Shown: one piece after another, positions 1 through 7,973 of the stretch
Layout: each line of letters starts with the position of its first letter
Position numbering within the stretch: the first letter of the stretch is position 1
Origin: DATAJX01 sp964601735
GTDB taxonomy: Bacteria; Pseudomonadota; Alphaproteobacteria; UBA2136; UBA6156
Direction of reading: 5' to 3'
Assembly: GCA_964601735.1 (NCBI GenBank)
Contig: CAZROO010000013.1
Span: 1-38,875 of the forward strand
DNA: 38,875 nucleotides
Notes under the pieces: generated by a model
What the model saw: the letters and a program-made list of their open reading frames with translations, nothing else
What the model was told of the DNA's origin: nothing
Databases searched by the model: none
Translations under genes and position numbers: made by a program

Positions 1-129
1 AATCAAATCCGGCACGCCATCGCCATTGATGTCCACGCTATTGGCACCGTAATGTAATTCCAACGGCACGGCAAAAGCCGAAACCGGCAATAAAAACATC
101 AACAGGGCAGGGGCGGAAAACCGTTTCAT
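1..129 (-). CDS. Secreted FG-GAP/VCBS-type repeat protein, N-terminal fragment
   Basis: Only the first 43 codons lie in the window; the gene runs off the left edge. Reading from the ATG at 129, the product starts MKRFSAPALLMFLLPVSAFA, a clear Sec signal peptide with an Ala-Phe-Ala cleavage site near residue 20. Soon after comes DINGDGVPDLI, the calcium-binding D-x-N-x-D-G pattern of FG-GAP/VCBS repeats found in secreted or outer-surface beta-propeller proteins. The start is supported by the signal peptide rather than by a strong ribosome-binding site. The gene is divergent from lpxB across 127 bp. Its function cannot be judged from this fragment. Confidence 0.7.
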   Translation of the reverse strand, partial: MKRFSAPALLMFLLPVSAFAVPLELHYGANSVDINGDGVPDLI

Positions 130-220
130 GAGAGCAGGCTAACAAAAAAGCCCACCACTGGCGAGCATGCTTATGCCTACTCCAGGTTGTGGCAAAAGTC
201 AAGAAATATTGGCTTAAACC

Positions 221-250
221 CTTACATCCCAGCCCTTTCCACCCTATATT
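221..250 (+). promoter_or_regulatory. Candidate promoter giving a leaderless lpxB mRNA
   Basis: CTTACA at 221-226, an 18-bp spacer, and TATATT at 245-250 (5 of 6 to the -10 consensus). Transcription would start about 6-7 bases later, at or next to the lpxB ATG at 257. No Shine-Dalgarno-like purine run lies between the -10 and the ATG, which fits leaderless initiation. Based on motif matches only. Confidence 0.35.
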
Positions 251-256
251 GCCCCC

Positions 257-1420
257 ATGCCCAAAGCCGATAAACCCGCTAAAATCCTCATCGTCGCCGG
301 CGAAGTCTCGGGCGACCTGCTTGGCGCGGCGCTGATGAAGGCCATCCAAAAACGCAGGCGGAACATTGTTTTTTACGGAGTAGGGGGCGCGGCGATGAAA
401 AAGGCCGGGCTCAAAACCCTGGCCGATATCCGCATTTTCCCCGGCATGGGCCTGGCCTTCGTTTCGGCCCTTCCACGCCTGTTCAAGCTACTCACCAAAC
501 TTACCGATTGGGCCACGCGCCAAAAACCGGTGCTCTGCATCACCATCGACAACCAGGAATTTTCCGCCCGCCTCGCCAAACGCCTTACCGCGCTCAAGGT
601 GCCCTGCGTGCAGTACGTTGCGCCCAAGGTCTGGGCCTGGCGCCAGGGCCGCGTGAAGGGCCTGCGCAAGGTCTTCAAGCACATGCTCTGCCTGTTCCCG
701 TTCGAGGCCGATTTCTTCAATAAGCATAACCTGCCCGCCACCTATGTCGGCCACCCGGTGGTCGAGCGCCTGCAAAAGTTCATACAGCGCCGCAACCCGC
801 CGCGCAAAAAGCCGGTGCTGGGCATTTTCCCCGGCAGCCGCCGGGCCGAACTCACCCGCCACTGGCCGGTGTTCCTCGCCACCTTCAAGGCGCTGCGCCA
901 GCAAATGCGCGGCCTCACCGGCGTGGTGGTGCTCATGGACAAACACGACCTCGCCATCTGCCGCCAGCATGGGTGGGACAGGGCCCTCAAGCCGGTGCTG
1001 GGCGATGCCCGCTTCAATGCCATGAGCAAACTCACCGCCGCGCTCACCAAATCCGGTACCAACAACCTCGAGCTCGCGCTGCTCGGCGTGCCCGCCGTGG
1101 TGGCCTACAAAATGTCGCGCCTCACTTTCGGCGTCGTCCGGCATCTGGTCAGAGTGCCGTTCATCAGCCCTCCCAATCTTGTCCTCGGCAAGGCGGTCTA
1201 TTCCGAGTTCATTCAGGACAACGCCAACGTCGACGCCCTTACCGCATCGGTTTCGCAGCTGTTGCGCTCCAAAACCGCCCAAAAAGCGACGGCTGCGCAA
1301 CTCAAGGCGACGCAAAAGCGACTGAAAACCGACAGTCCCGCACCGGTCATGGCCGCCAACGTCCTGATGCCTTATTTAACCAAACAACCCTTGCAAAAAC
1401 CCACCCGTACTCCACAATAA
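257..1420 (+). CDS. lpxB: Lipid-A-disaccharide synthase
   Basis: A GT19 glycosyltransferase of the inner membrane face that joins UDP-diacylglucosamine and lipid X into the lipid A disaccharide. The 387-residue length is normal for LpxB. Near the N-terminus is the family motif GEVSGDLLGAALM (about residues 15-27), and around residues 264-283 is SGTNNLELALLGVPAVVAYK, matching the LpxB signature SGTxxLE. A PGSRRAE stretch lies mid-protein. The ATG at 257 is the only sensible start and has no obvious Shine-Dalgarno; see the upstream promoter entry for a possible leaderless transcript. The downstream diguanylate cyclase begins 4 bp after the stop, so the two may be co-transcribed. This gene implies an LPS-bearing outer membrane. 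Confidence 0.96.
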   Translation: MPKADKPAKILIVAGEVSGDLLGAALMKAIQKRRRNIVFYGVGGAAMKKAGLKTLADIRIFPGMGLAFVSALPRLFKLLTKLTDWATRQKPVLCITIDNQEFSARLAKRLTALKVPCVQYVAPKVWAWRQGRVKGLRKVFKHMLCLFPFEADFFNKHNLPATYVGHPVVERLQKFIQRRNPPRKKPVLGIFPGSRRAELTRHWPVFLATFKALRQQMRGLTGVVVLMDKHDLAICRQHGWDRALKPVLGDARFNAMSKLTAALTKSGTNNLELALLGVPAVVAYKMSRLTFGVVRHLVRVPFISPPNLVLGKAVYSEFIQDNANVDALTASVSQLLRSKTAQKATAAQLKATQKRLKTDSPAPVMAANVLMPYLTKQPLQKPTRTPQ

Positions 1421-1424
1421 AGAA

Positions 1425-2060
1425 GTGAAAAAGACCGACACCCTCGCCAACCTGATGAGCCGCAAAACGGTGGTCAAAAGTCCATCCAAAACACCCGACG
1501 AAGTGGCGAAAATACTCAGTGAATTCAAAGAATTGAAGGCCAGGTACGAAGAGCAGCAGGCGCTCATCGAAATGCTCGAGCGCGATGCCAAGTCCGACCC
1601 TCTCACCGGCCTCGCCAACCGCCGCACCTTCGAGGAGGAACTGGAGCGCAGCCTTGCCACTGCCCGCCGTTACGCCCGCCATCACGCCCTGCTGGTTATC
1701 GACGTTAACGATTTCAAAAGCATAAACGACCGTCTCGGCCACCAGATGGGCGACGACGTGCTCAAGCACATCGCCCGCCTGCTGCGCCAGAATATCCGCC
1801 CCACCGACGTCGCCGCGCGTTTCGGCGGTGACGAATTCTGCGTGATTCTCAATGAACTCCGCGCCCTCGAAAACGCCGAAATGCGTGCTTCTGCGATTGC
1901 GGAAATCATCAGCCGCACGCCCTGCATCGGCCAAAAACACACCGTACATGTCGGCGCCAGCGTGGGTGTGTGCGTGTTCGGTGCCGATGATGAAGCGGGC
2001 GATATCTTCCAGCGCGCCGACGCCAACATGTACGAACAAAAACAAAAGCAGGCGAGCTAA
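1425..2060 (+). CDS. Diguanylate cyclase with GGDEF domain
   Basis: A 211-residue protein predicted to make cyclic di-GMP from two GTP. An N-terminal charged helical stretch of about 55 residues (EFKELKARYEEQQALIEML) is a likely dimerising coiled coil. A single GGDEF domain follows: DPLTGLANRR at its start, and the catalytic GGDEF at residues 134-138. The product-inhibition I-site RxxD (RPTD, residues 125-128) sits five residues before GGDEF, so the enzyme should be feedback-inhibited. No sensor domain or membrane helix is visible, suggesting a cytoplasmic enzyme. The start is a GTG just after lpxB; an in-frame ATG at 1455 is an alternative that keeps the whole domain. Confidence 0.9.
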   Translation: MKKTDTLANLMSRKTVVKSPSKTPDEVAKILSEFKELKARYEEQQALIEMLERDAKSDPLTGLANRRTFEEELERSLATARRYARHHALLVIDVNDFKSINDRLGHQMGDDVLKHIARLLRQNIRPTDVAARFGGDEFCVILNELRALENAEMRASAIAEIISRTPCIGQKHTVHVGASVGVCVFGADDEAGDIFQRADANMYEQKQKQAS

Positions 2061-2080
2061 GCCTGTGCTACAAGGCGGGC

Positions 2081-2380
2081 ATGGTCGTGCCCGCCGCCCA
2101 ACTTGCCCGAATCGACGCCGACGCCTGCATCGGCTGCATGTTGTGCATTCCCGTCTGTCCCACCGATGCGATTGAAGGCGAGGCCAAGCAGGCCCACAGC
2201 GTGATCGATAAAAACTGCACCGGCTGCGGCCTGTGCCTGCCGGTTTGCCCGGTCGACGCCATCCGCATGGCCCCGCAATATTCAACTCAAAAAACCAGTC
2301 TTAAACCCGAGCTGCCGCAAAGCCTCAAAGACAAAATCGCCGGCGCACGCGAACGGGCACGGCAGCGGCATGGCGGTTGA
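2081..2380 (+). CDS. Two-cluster [4Fe-4S] ferredoxin, RnfB C-terminal-like
   Basis: A 99-residue protein with two complete CxxCxxCxxxCP motifs: C16, C19, C22, C26 and C46, C49, C52, C56. The order of residues (CIGCMLCIPVCPTDAIEGE, then CTGCGLCLPVCPVDAI) is closest to the ferredoxin part of RnfB/RsxB, the electron-input subunit of Rnf/Rsx complexes. The N-terminal membrane segment and the third-cluster domain of full RnfB are absent, and no other rnf genes are present here. A low-potential electron carrier is well supported; a partner is not. It lies 20 bp after the cyclase gene and 33 bp before the RNase E/G gene, in an apparent operon. Confidence 0.85.
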   Translation: MVVPAAQLARIDADACIGCMLCIPVCPTDAIEGEAKQAHSVIDKNCTGCGLCLPVCPVDAIRMAPQYSTQKTSLKPELPQSLKDKIAGARERARQRHGG

Positions 2381-2413
2381 CCGTGCCGGGCGAATCCGGT
2401 ATCGGCAATCTTA

Positions 2414-3553
2414 ATGACCTACAACCTGCTGGTTGAAAGTTGTCCCTGGCATCGCCGTGCGGCGTTGTTCGACGACCGTGGCCGCCTGCTTTCCCTCCGT
2501 CTTGATGACGTCGACCGCCCGCTGATTACCGGCGCGGTGGTATATGGCCGCGTGCGCGCGGTCGAGCCTTCGCTGGGCGCGGCGTTTGTCGATATCGGCG
2601 ACGCCAGCGACGGCTTTTTGCCGCTGGAGAGTTTACCGGACGGCGACAAACTAACCGAAGGGCAGGGGCTGATGGTGCGTGTCACCCGCAGCAGCTTCGG
2701 CGAAAAAGGCACGCGCCTGGCCGCCGCGCTCACCCACAAGGCCCCGGGCGGTGACGCCCAGCCGCCAGTGCTGGTTACGCCCGCACCCAACGCCATTACC
2801 CGCGCGCTGCACGATGCCGACAGTAATACCGTCCTCGGCTGGGTGCCCGACGATCGGCTGGTGAACGAACTGAAACCCTACCTGCCGCGCATCCAAACGC
2901 TCGAAGACAACCCTACCGACCTGCTCGACCGTCTGGACATGGAACTTGACGCCATGCTTAGCCCTCGCCCCACCTGGCAACTGCCCACCGGCAACGTGGT
3001 GGTGGAAATCACCAGCGCTGTGGCCACCATCGACGTCAACGCCGGCACCGGGCCGGGGCTCAAAAACATCAAGGCGTCCGACGCGCAACTTGCGCTCAAC
3101 CTTGCCGCAGCCGAAGAAGTGGCCCGGCTCTGCCGCCTGCTCGACCTCGGCGGCGCGGTGGTAGTCGATTTCATCACCTCGCAGCAAAAGAGCCACCGTC
3201 AGCTTATCACCGACCACCTCGAAGCCAGCTTTGCCGCCAGCGACCATGAACAGGTCGAAGTGCAGCGCATGTCGCGCGCCGGGCTGGTCGAAATCATCCG
3301 CCGCCGCCAGGGCCCCAGCCTGACGCTGCTGCTGAAAACGCCGCTGTTCGTCGCCGGGAGGATTCTGCTTGAGCTTTGGCGCCAGCCGGTGGGCGGCAAT
3401 CGCCGCGAACTCACGGTCATCTGCGCTCCCGCCGTGGCCGACATCCTCAAGGTCCGCCTGACCCAAACCGCCTGCCTCACGTATTTGGGCAGGCCTGTCA
3501 CCATCCGCGCCGACGGCGCCCTGCCTGTGGTCGATTACAAAATCGCCGGTTAG
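2414..3553 (+). CDS. Short RNase E/G family endoribonuclease
   Basis: A 379-residue member of the RNase E/G family, shorter than RNase G (about 490). An N-terminal S1-like region (GAVVYGRVRAVEPSLGAAFV) is followed by the catalytic part. Two acidic residues that bind the catalytic magnesium in the family are recognisable: D207 in ATIDVNAG and D252 in VVVDFI. The Cys-Pro-x-Cys zinc link that joins RNase E/G dimers is missing: after the SRAGLVEIIRRRQ stretch the protein enters a short C-terminal domain with no cysteine pair. Short RNase E/G proteins like this are common in alphaproteobacteria. Expected role: 5'-end-dependent cleavage in rRNA or mRNA processing, oligomer state unknown. Confidence 0.88.
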   Translation: MTYNLLVESCPWHRRAALFDDRGRLLSLRLDDVDRPLITGAVVYGRVRAVEPSLGAAFVDIGDASDGFLPLESLPDGDKLTEGQGLMVRVTRSSFGEKGTRLAAALTHKAPGGDAQPPVLVTPAPNAITRALHDADSNTVLGWVPDDRLVNELKPYLPRIQTLEDNPTDLLDRLDMELDAMLSPRPTWQLPTGNVVVEITSAVATIDVNAGTGPGLKNIKASDAQLALNLAAAEEVARLCRLLDLGGAVVVDFITSQQKSHRQLITDHLEASFAASDHEQVEVQRMSRAGLVEIIRRRQGPSLTLLLKTPLFVAGRILLELWRQPVGGNRRELTVICAPAVADILKVRLTQTACLTYLGRPVTIRADGALPVVDYKIAG

Positions 3554-3561
3554 GCGATTTT
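3539..3561. terminator. Bidirectional hairpin at convergent gene ends
   Basis: AAAATCGCC-GGTTA-GGCGATTTT: a perfect 9-bp stem with a 5-nt loop whose left arm overlaps the last codons and stop of the RNase E/G gene. It ends in T on one strand and, read the other way, T on the opposite strand, so it could stop transcription of both this operon and the convergent gene ending at 3572. The stem is A/T-rich at its base, so efficiency may be moderate. Confidence 0.5.
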
Positions 3562-3571
3562 GTCACAAAGG

Positions 3572-5725
3572 TTAGTGAGTTGCCGTTGGGCTGGGTGCCG
3601 TGCCGCTCAGCATTGCCTGTGCCCGCGCCAGGCCCTGCTTGGCCGGGCTGTAGTTGGGCTCAATCGCCAGCGCACGCTCAAACAGCGGCCGCGCTTCGCG
3701 GGGGTGGCCGCTCAGCAGTTCCAGCATGCCGCCTACGCCGTAGGTGTAGTGGCTGAAGTCGGCCACGCGCAGCAAACGGTGGTACAGCACATCGGTGCGC
3801 GCCAGTGCCTTGACGGCAATTTCCGGGTGGCCCTGCTGTTGGGCAATTTCCGCCAGCTGCAGGTAAAGCCCCGCCAGGTTAATCAGGTGGTTGGCGCCCC
3901 ACGGGTCTTCCTCCAGTTCCCATTCCACCTTGGCAATACGCTGTTCCAGGCTCAGCGGCAGCTTGCCGGTGTAGTTGGCATACACTACCGCCATATGTTC
4001 ATGAATGCGCGGGTCGTAGGGGTAAATCCGGTTGGCCTCTTCCACCAGTTGCAGGGTCTGGTCGTCATTGACGCCGCTGAAGATGCGAACCATCGCCAGC
4101 TTCAAAATCTGGTTGGCCTCGCGATAGTAATAGCTATCCCAAATCGCCACGGCGTTGGCCAGCGCCATAACAGCAATGGTGGCCAGCACGGCACCGCGGG
4201 TGGCGGCCAGGCGCGAAAACGTGGGAAGCCATCCTTTGATGTTGGCTCCGGCATTGGCAAACACCTGGCGCTGGTGCCACACCAGTCCGCCCAGCAGCAG
4301 CATGCACACGGCGGGCGCGGTGGGCAACTGCATGGGGAAATCCATCAACGCGTTAATGTAAATGGTCAACAAGCTCCAGCCGGCAAACAGCGGCCACTCG
4401 CCCACCTTGCTTAAGGCGGTTTGCTTGCGCAGGCCCCACGCGGCCAGCAGGCCCCAGCCGAACACCATTACGTAAAATAGCCCGCCGGGAATGCCCATCT
4501 CGTCGAACGCTTCCATCAGGTCGGTGTGGCTGCGCTGCGGGCGGGCTAGCACGTTGTAGCTGTTTTTGGGCGTCTGGATAACAGCATTATAATAGGCCGG
4601 GTAAATCGCGTAGAATGCGCCAATGCCCACGCCCTTGAACCAATGGTCGCGGACAATCGCGAGGCTGTTCAGGTTGTACGCCACGCGGCCGCCCACATCG
4701 TCAAAGGTGGGGTTGACCAGCTTGCTGGCGTTTTCAATCACGCTTTCGCCCACGCTGTGGGCCTGAACCGGGCTCAGCGCGCCGCCATAGCCAGACACCA
4801 GCAAAACGGTCGGCAGCAGCCACGCCCATTGACGGGGAGGAAAGGCCTTGAGCATGTCGCGCCGCCAAGGCGTATTGATGATAAACAGCCCGGCCATGAA
4901 AAGCGTGCTGGCCAGCAACGCCACCCAACTGGCGCGCGCGCGGGAATAGAGGAGAAACAGCGTGCCCAGCGCCAGCAGAATGCTCGCCACGCTGCGGCCA
5001 CGCCATGTTTTGCTGGTTACCACCAGCCACATCACCAGCGGCAGCATCATGCCGGTCCAGCTTCCCGCCAGGTTTTTGTTGGCAAAGCTGCTGCCGGGCA
5101 CGGCCGACTGCTGGTAGTACCCTACAATCTGGTTTACAAACCCGCCGGACTTGGGCCAGCCGTTGCAAATGTATTGTGCCCAGCTGGTCAGCCACCCCAG
5201 GGCGTCATAGAGCGGCTGCATAAAGCCCAGGCCGTTCCGGCTTAACGAATTCATCACATCGGTGTCGCTCAAGGCAAAAAACTGGCAAATGCCCAGTATG
5301 CTGGCAAAGGCCACCGGCAGCGCCAGCGCCCACATCAGGTGTCGGGTAAAGTTCCTGTTCCATACCGCGGCGGCCACCACCATCAGCAGCAGCTGTCCGT
5401 ACAGTGCCTTGATCATCAAAATGCAGCGATAGGGGTCGATGCTGCCGATCACACTGATGGCGGCCCAAAAGGCCAGCCCCACCGCAAACACGTAAATCCA
5501 CGGCATGCGCTCGACAGGCTTGGCCTTTTTGCCCTGGATAAGGGCCTGAATCAGCAGCGCCAGCGCGCCAAGCCCGGCCACCAGGTGTGTCGCCGTCCAG
5601 CGGATGTCGCCGGAAACCTCGGGCACGCTCAGGTCGTACAGAATGGGCAATAAAAACGCATAGGCCAGCAACACACCGCGCACTGCGCTTTCGACAGTCA
5701 GTTTTTTCCAGAAGGTGCTTTTCAT
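3572..5725 (-). CDS. O-antigen ligase-like (Wzy/WaaL superfamily) membrane protein with C-terminal TPR region
   Basis: A 717-residue inner-membrane protein. Roughly residues 15-480 form about a dozen hydrophobic helices with features of the O-antigen ligase/polymerase family: GSFANKNLAGSW with the conserved Asn, LYSRARASWVALL, and a long periplasmic loop ending in RSHTDLMEAFDEMGIPGG, where the conserved His/Asp of ligases lies. A last helix near 505-525 is followed by about 190 soluble residues resembling tetratricopeptide repeats (ANQILKLAMVRIF, AVKALARTDVLYHRLL, ARPLFERALAIEPNYSPAKQ). Such ligase-TPR fusions transfer or polymerise glycans in the periplasm or glycosylate proteins; which of these applies cannot be told from sequence. 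No glycan biosynthesis genes sit beside it. Confidence 0.85.
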   Translation of the reverse strand: MKSTFWKKLTVESAVRGVLLAYAFLLPILYDLSVPEVSGDIRWTATHLVAGLGALALLIQALIQGKKAKPVERMPWIYVFAVGLAFWAAISVIGSIDPYRCILMIKALYGQLLLMVVAAAVWNRNFTRHLMWALALPVAFASILGICQFFALSDTDVMNSLSRNGLGFMQPLYDALGWLTSWAQYICNGWPKSGGFVNQIVGYYQQSAVPGSSFANKNLAGSWTGMMLPLVMWLVVTSKTWRGRSVASILLALGTLFLLYSRARASWVALLASTLFMAGLFIINTPWRRDMLKAFPPRQWAWLLPTVLLVSGYGGALSPVQAHSVGESVIENASKLVNPTFDDVGGRVAYNLNSLAIVRDHWFKGVGIGAFYAIYPAYYNAVIQTPKNSYNVLARPQRSHTDLMEAFDEMGIPGGLFYVMVFGWGLLAAWGLRKQTALSKVGEWPLFAGWSLLTIYINALMDFPMQLPTAPAVCMLLLGGLVWHQRQVFANAGANIKGWLPTFSRLAATRGAVLATIAVMALANAVAIWDSYYYREANQILKLAMVRIFSGVNDDQTLQLVEEANRIYPYDPRIHEHMAVVYANYTGKLPLSLEQRIAKVEWELEEDPWGANHLINLAGLYLQLAEIAQQQGHPEIAVKALARTDVLYHRLLRVADFSHYTYGVGGMLELLSGHPREARPLFERALAIEPNYSPAKQGLARAQAMLSGTAPSPTATH

Positions 5726-5788
5726 GACTCAAGCTATAACTGGACACCACGCGTACTGGCACCTATCTTGCGAAACAAACAAGCAATA

Positions 5789-6796
5789 ATGAAACGCCTC
5801 GTTCCCGCCCTAGCTCTTTTGCCCTTCCTTGCCTGGGCCGAGCCTTTTGCCGGCGTCACCAACGCCCGCGACATGGCCGACGGCATCGCCGCCAGCACAC
5901 TCGCCGCCGCCAGCGGCAGCTTCGCGCCTGTCACCGACCCGCGCGACACCATGCCTATGGCACCTCCGCCGCCCGTGGCCGCCGCACCGGTCGATGACCG
6001 CACGGCAGCCACGCCGGTCATTCCCACGCCGCACCTCGACCCCTCCGCCAGTGCTGCGCCGTCACTGCCGGCGCTGGTCAAGCGGCCCATCGAGCAAGAA
6101 GTCACCGAGGCATCGCCCGGCGTGCTGCTGGTTCAACCCGCCAGCACCTTAAGCCGCCCGGTGCCGCATATGGCGGATACGCGCATGAACACCAACGGCA
6201 CGCTCAACGGCCAGATGTTCAACGACCATACCGAAACCCTCACTCCCACCGGCATTATCGATGACCAGCCCGAACCCAAAGATGGTTTCAGCTTTGGCAG
6301 CGGGCAGGGGGCTGCCCAACCGGCGGTACCGGAGGCCGATGCCGTGCCAACTCCCACCATGCCGGCATCCATTACGCAGTCCGTGGTCGGCCCGGTTAAA
6401 ATCGTCAGTCCGGTCAGTGTGCTATCGCCGGTCACTATTATAACGCCGACAGCTGTCTTATCGACTTCAAATCCCACACCTCAAACTTCGCCCCTCACGC
6501 AACCCATCGCCGCCGCCCTCACGTTCATGGCCGACGACATCACCCTTAGCGCGCGGGTCAAACAGCAGTTGCAAACCTTCAGTAATCTTGCCAAAGGCAA
6601 CACCCTCCGCACGCTTACCTTAACCCAGCGCACTGTTGCGCCGCTAAACGCCCTTAACGAGTTGTCCGACGCCCGCCGTAAGGCCATTCTCGAGGCGCTC
6701 AAGGCCAACGGTGTCATCAATGATAAAACCAGAATCTCCGAGGTCCGCACCCGCAGCACCTCGGCAAGCTCCAAGGTCACCCTTATCGGGCAGTAA
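5789..6796 (+). CDS. Exported protein with OmpA-C-like C-terminal domain
   Basis: A 335-residue protein from the ATG at 5789; an in-frame TTG at 5768 is less likely because the signal peptide MKRLVPALALLPFLAWA starts exactly at the ATG. Cleavage after AWA is expected. The middle (about residues 20-240) is Pro/Ala/Thr-rich and probably disordered, with alternating VSPV/ITPT-like segments. The last 90 residues contain LSDARRKAILEALKANGV, which resembles the OmpA-like peptidoglycan-binding helix (LSxxRAxAVxxYLxxxGV), though the usual NxD/R pair is not obvious. A periplasmic cell-envelope role is inferred. It is divergent from the O-antigen-ligase-like gene across 63 bp. Confidence 0.65.
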   Translation: MKRLVPALALLPFLAWAEPFAGVTNARDMADGIAASTLAAASGSFAPVTDPRDTMPMAPPPPVAAAPVDDRTAATPVIPTPHLDPSASAAPSLPALVKRPIEQEVTEASPGVLLVQPASTLSRPVPHMADTRMNTNGTLNGQMFNDHTETLTPTGIIDDQPEPKDGFSFGSGQGAAQPAVPEADAVPTPTMPASITQSVVGPVKIVSPVSVLSPVTIITPTAVLSTSNPTPQTSPLTQPIAAALTFMADDITLSARVKQQLQTFSNLAKGNTLRTLTLTQRTVAPLNALNELSDARRKAILEALKANGVINDKTRISEVRTRSTSASSKVTLIGQ

Positions 6797-6823
6797 ACCG
6801 GGCAGGGGTTTTGCAATATCCCT

Positions 6824-6852
6824 TTGACAGTAAAGCGATTTATTATTATAAA
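6824..6852 (+). promoter_or_regulatory. Sigma-70-type promoter for the cold-shock gene
   Basis: TTGACA at 6824-6829 (6 of 6), a 17-bp spacer, and TATAAA at 6847-6852 (5 of 6). It predicts a start near 6859 and a 5' leader of about 117 nt before the cold-shock start codon. Long structured leaders are typical of cspA-type genes, where they control translation by temperature. Confidence 0.75.
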
Positions 6853-6975
6853 GCCAGCGCACGACAAGTTTTGAGTATCCGGCTAAGGCTAAAAGCCGCG
6901 GTGGTTCTCCAAATTGGGTGTATCGCCAACGGCCAGAGGGGGTCAGGCGAGATAACTAAAACTAAGGAGAAGACG

Positions 6976-7188
6976 ATGCCTCAAGGTACCGTCAAATGGT
7001 TCAACCCCACCAAGGGTTACGGTTTCATTCAGCCCAACGAAGGCGGCAAGGATGTGTTCGTTCACATCAGTGCTGTCGAACGTTGTGGCATGCAAGGTAA
7101 CGATCTGCGCGAAGGCGCCAAGATCGAGTACCAGGTGAAGCCGGGCCGCGACGGCAAAGAAGCCGCCGAAGACCTGAAATTGCTCTAG
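6976..7188 (+). CDS. Cold-shock protein, CspA family
   Basis: A 70-residue single cold-shock domain, an RNA/ssDNA-binding OB fold. RNP1-like KGYGFIQP and RNP2-like VFVHISAV are both present, starting from the N-terminal GTVKWFNPTKGYGF. The ATG at 6976 is preceded by a strong Shine-Dalgarno, AAGGAGA at 6964-6970. Promoter, long leader and a terminator directly after make this a single-gene transcription unit. Expected role: RNA chaperone or antiterminator. Whether it is cold-induced or constitutive cannot be read from the sequence. Confidence 0.95.
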   Translation: MPQGTVKWFNPTKGYGFIQPNEGGKDVFVHISAVERCGMQGNDLREGAKIEYQVKPGRDGKEAAEDLKLL

Positions 7189-7203
7189 TAATTTCGACCA
7201 GAC

Positions 7204-7229
7204 AAAAAAGCCCCCTCGGGGGCTTTTTG
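7204..7229. terminator. Intrinsic terminator after the cold-shock gene
   Basis: A-run, then GCCCCC-TC-GGGGGC, then CTTTTTG: a GC-rich stem followed by T residues on the plus strand, with a mirrored A-run that would make it work on the minus strand too. Confidence 0.88.
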
Positions 7230-7248
7230 TTTACCCGCGTCCCGCCGG

Positions 7249-7474
7249 NNNNNNNNNNNNNNNNNNNNNNNNNNNNNNNNNNNNNNNNNNNNNNNNNNNN
7301 NNNNNNNNNNNNNNNNNNNNNNNNNNNNNNNNNNNNNNNNNNNNNNNNCGGTCACGGCCCTCGATGAAGGCGGTTGTTGCCCAAATACCGACCAGAAGTG
7401 CCTCCAAAAAAGCGCCTCACCTTGCCTCTTTACAATCGTAGGCATACACAGGGGGGAACAAAGAAATTGCAATA
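7249..7474. other. Scaffold gap and nuo upstream region
   Basis: Positions 7249-7348 are 100 N, a placeholder of unknown length. The remaining 126 bp before nuoA hold no gene I can support. A TACAAT at 7431-7436 could be a -10 but has no convincing -35 at 16-18 bp. The promoter of the nuo operon is therefore either weak in motif terms or lost in the gap. Confidence 0.8.
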
Positions 7475-7828
7475 ATGGTTGAATACTTGCCCGTCCTGGT
7501 TTTCCTGGCCATCGCCGTGGGCCTGGCGGGCGTGATGATGGCCATTCCCTGGCTGGTCAACCCGTTCCGCGCCACCAAGGCCAAGGTGCAGGCGTACGAA
7601 TCCGGCTTCGAGGCCTTCGATACCGCCCGCCGCGTCTTCGACGTGCGCTTCTACCTCGTCGCCATCCTTTTCATCGTTTTCGACCTCGAAGTCGCGTTCC
7701 TCTTCCCGTGGGCGATGGTCATCCAAAAAATCAGCTGGTACGGCTTCGCGTCCATGATGGTTTTCCTTTTCGTCCTCGCCATAGGTTTTGTCTACGAATG
7801 GCGCAAAGGAGCCCTGGAATGGGAATAA
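7475..7828 (+). CDS. nuoA: NADH-quinone oxidoreductase subunit A
   Basis: A 117-residue, three-helix membrane subunit of respiratory complex I (ND3 homologue). The conserved cytoplasmic loop is present as KVQAYESGFEAFDTARRVFDVRFYLVAILFIVFDLEVAFLFPW; the cysteine found in many ND3/NuoA loops (ESG versus ECG) is replaced by Ser here. It opens the nuo operon. The ribosome-binding site is weak, with a GGGGGGAA run about 20 bp upstream. The 145 bp between nuoA and nuoB are filled by a pair of inverted palindromic repeats. Confidence 0.97.
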   Translation: MVEYLPVLVFLAIAVGLAGVMMAIPWLVNPFRATKAKVQAYESGFEAFDTARRVFDVRFYLVAILFIVFDLEVAFLFPWAMVIQKISWYGFASMMVFLFVLAIGFVYEWRKGALEWE

Positions 7829-7875
7829 TGAATAGTCAGTTTATTGCTAACAGAGGCATGGCCAACCACACTGGC

Positions 7876-7966
7876 CTCATTCCGGCGAAGGCCGGAATCC
7901 ACGTCCAACAGCCGTGGGATTTGAAACCAGGCGTGGATGCTGGCCTGCGCCAGCATGAGGCGGGAG
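7876..7966. repeat. Inverted pair of palindromic elements between nuoA and nuoB
   Basis: Copy 1 on the plus strand: ATTCCGGC-GAAG-GCCGGAAT at 7879-7898, preceded by CCTC and followed by CCACGTCC. Copy 2 on the minus strand: ATGCTGGC-GCAG-GCCAGCAT (7937-7956), with the flanks CTCCCGCCTC and CCACGCC. The ATCCACG flanks face each other, so the pair can fold into one long structure, like paired REP/BIME elements. It sits in the mRNA between nuoA and nuoB and may affect stability or translation. Confidence 0.85.
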
Positions 7967-7973
7967 AAAAAGC

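Noticed and set aside
488..1315. Long minus-strand ORF opposite lpxB, and similar long antisense frames opposite nuoG, rnj and nuoN
   Set aside because: They are shadows caused by GC-rich third positions; their products are low-complexity and match nothing, while the plus-strand genes are certain.
2081..2380. Ferredoxin as evidence for an Rnf complex
   Set aside because: Only the RnfB-like ferredoxin part is present; no rnfACDGE genes are nearby.
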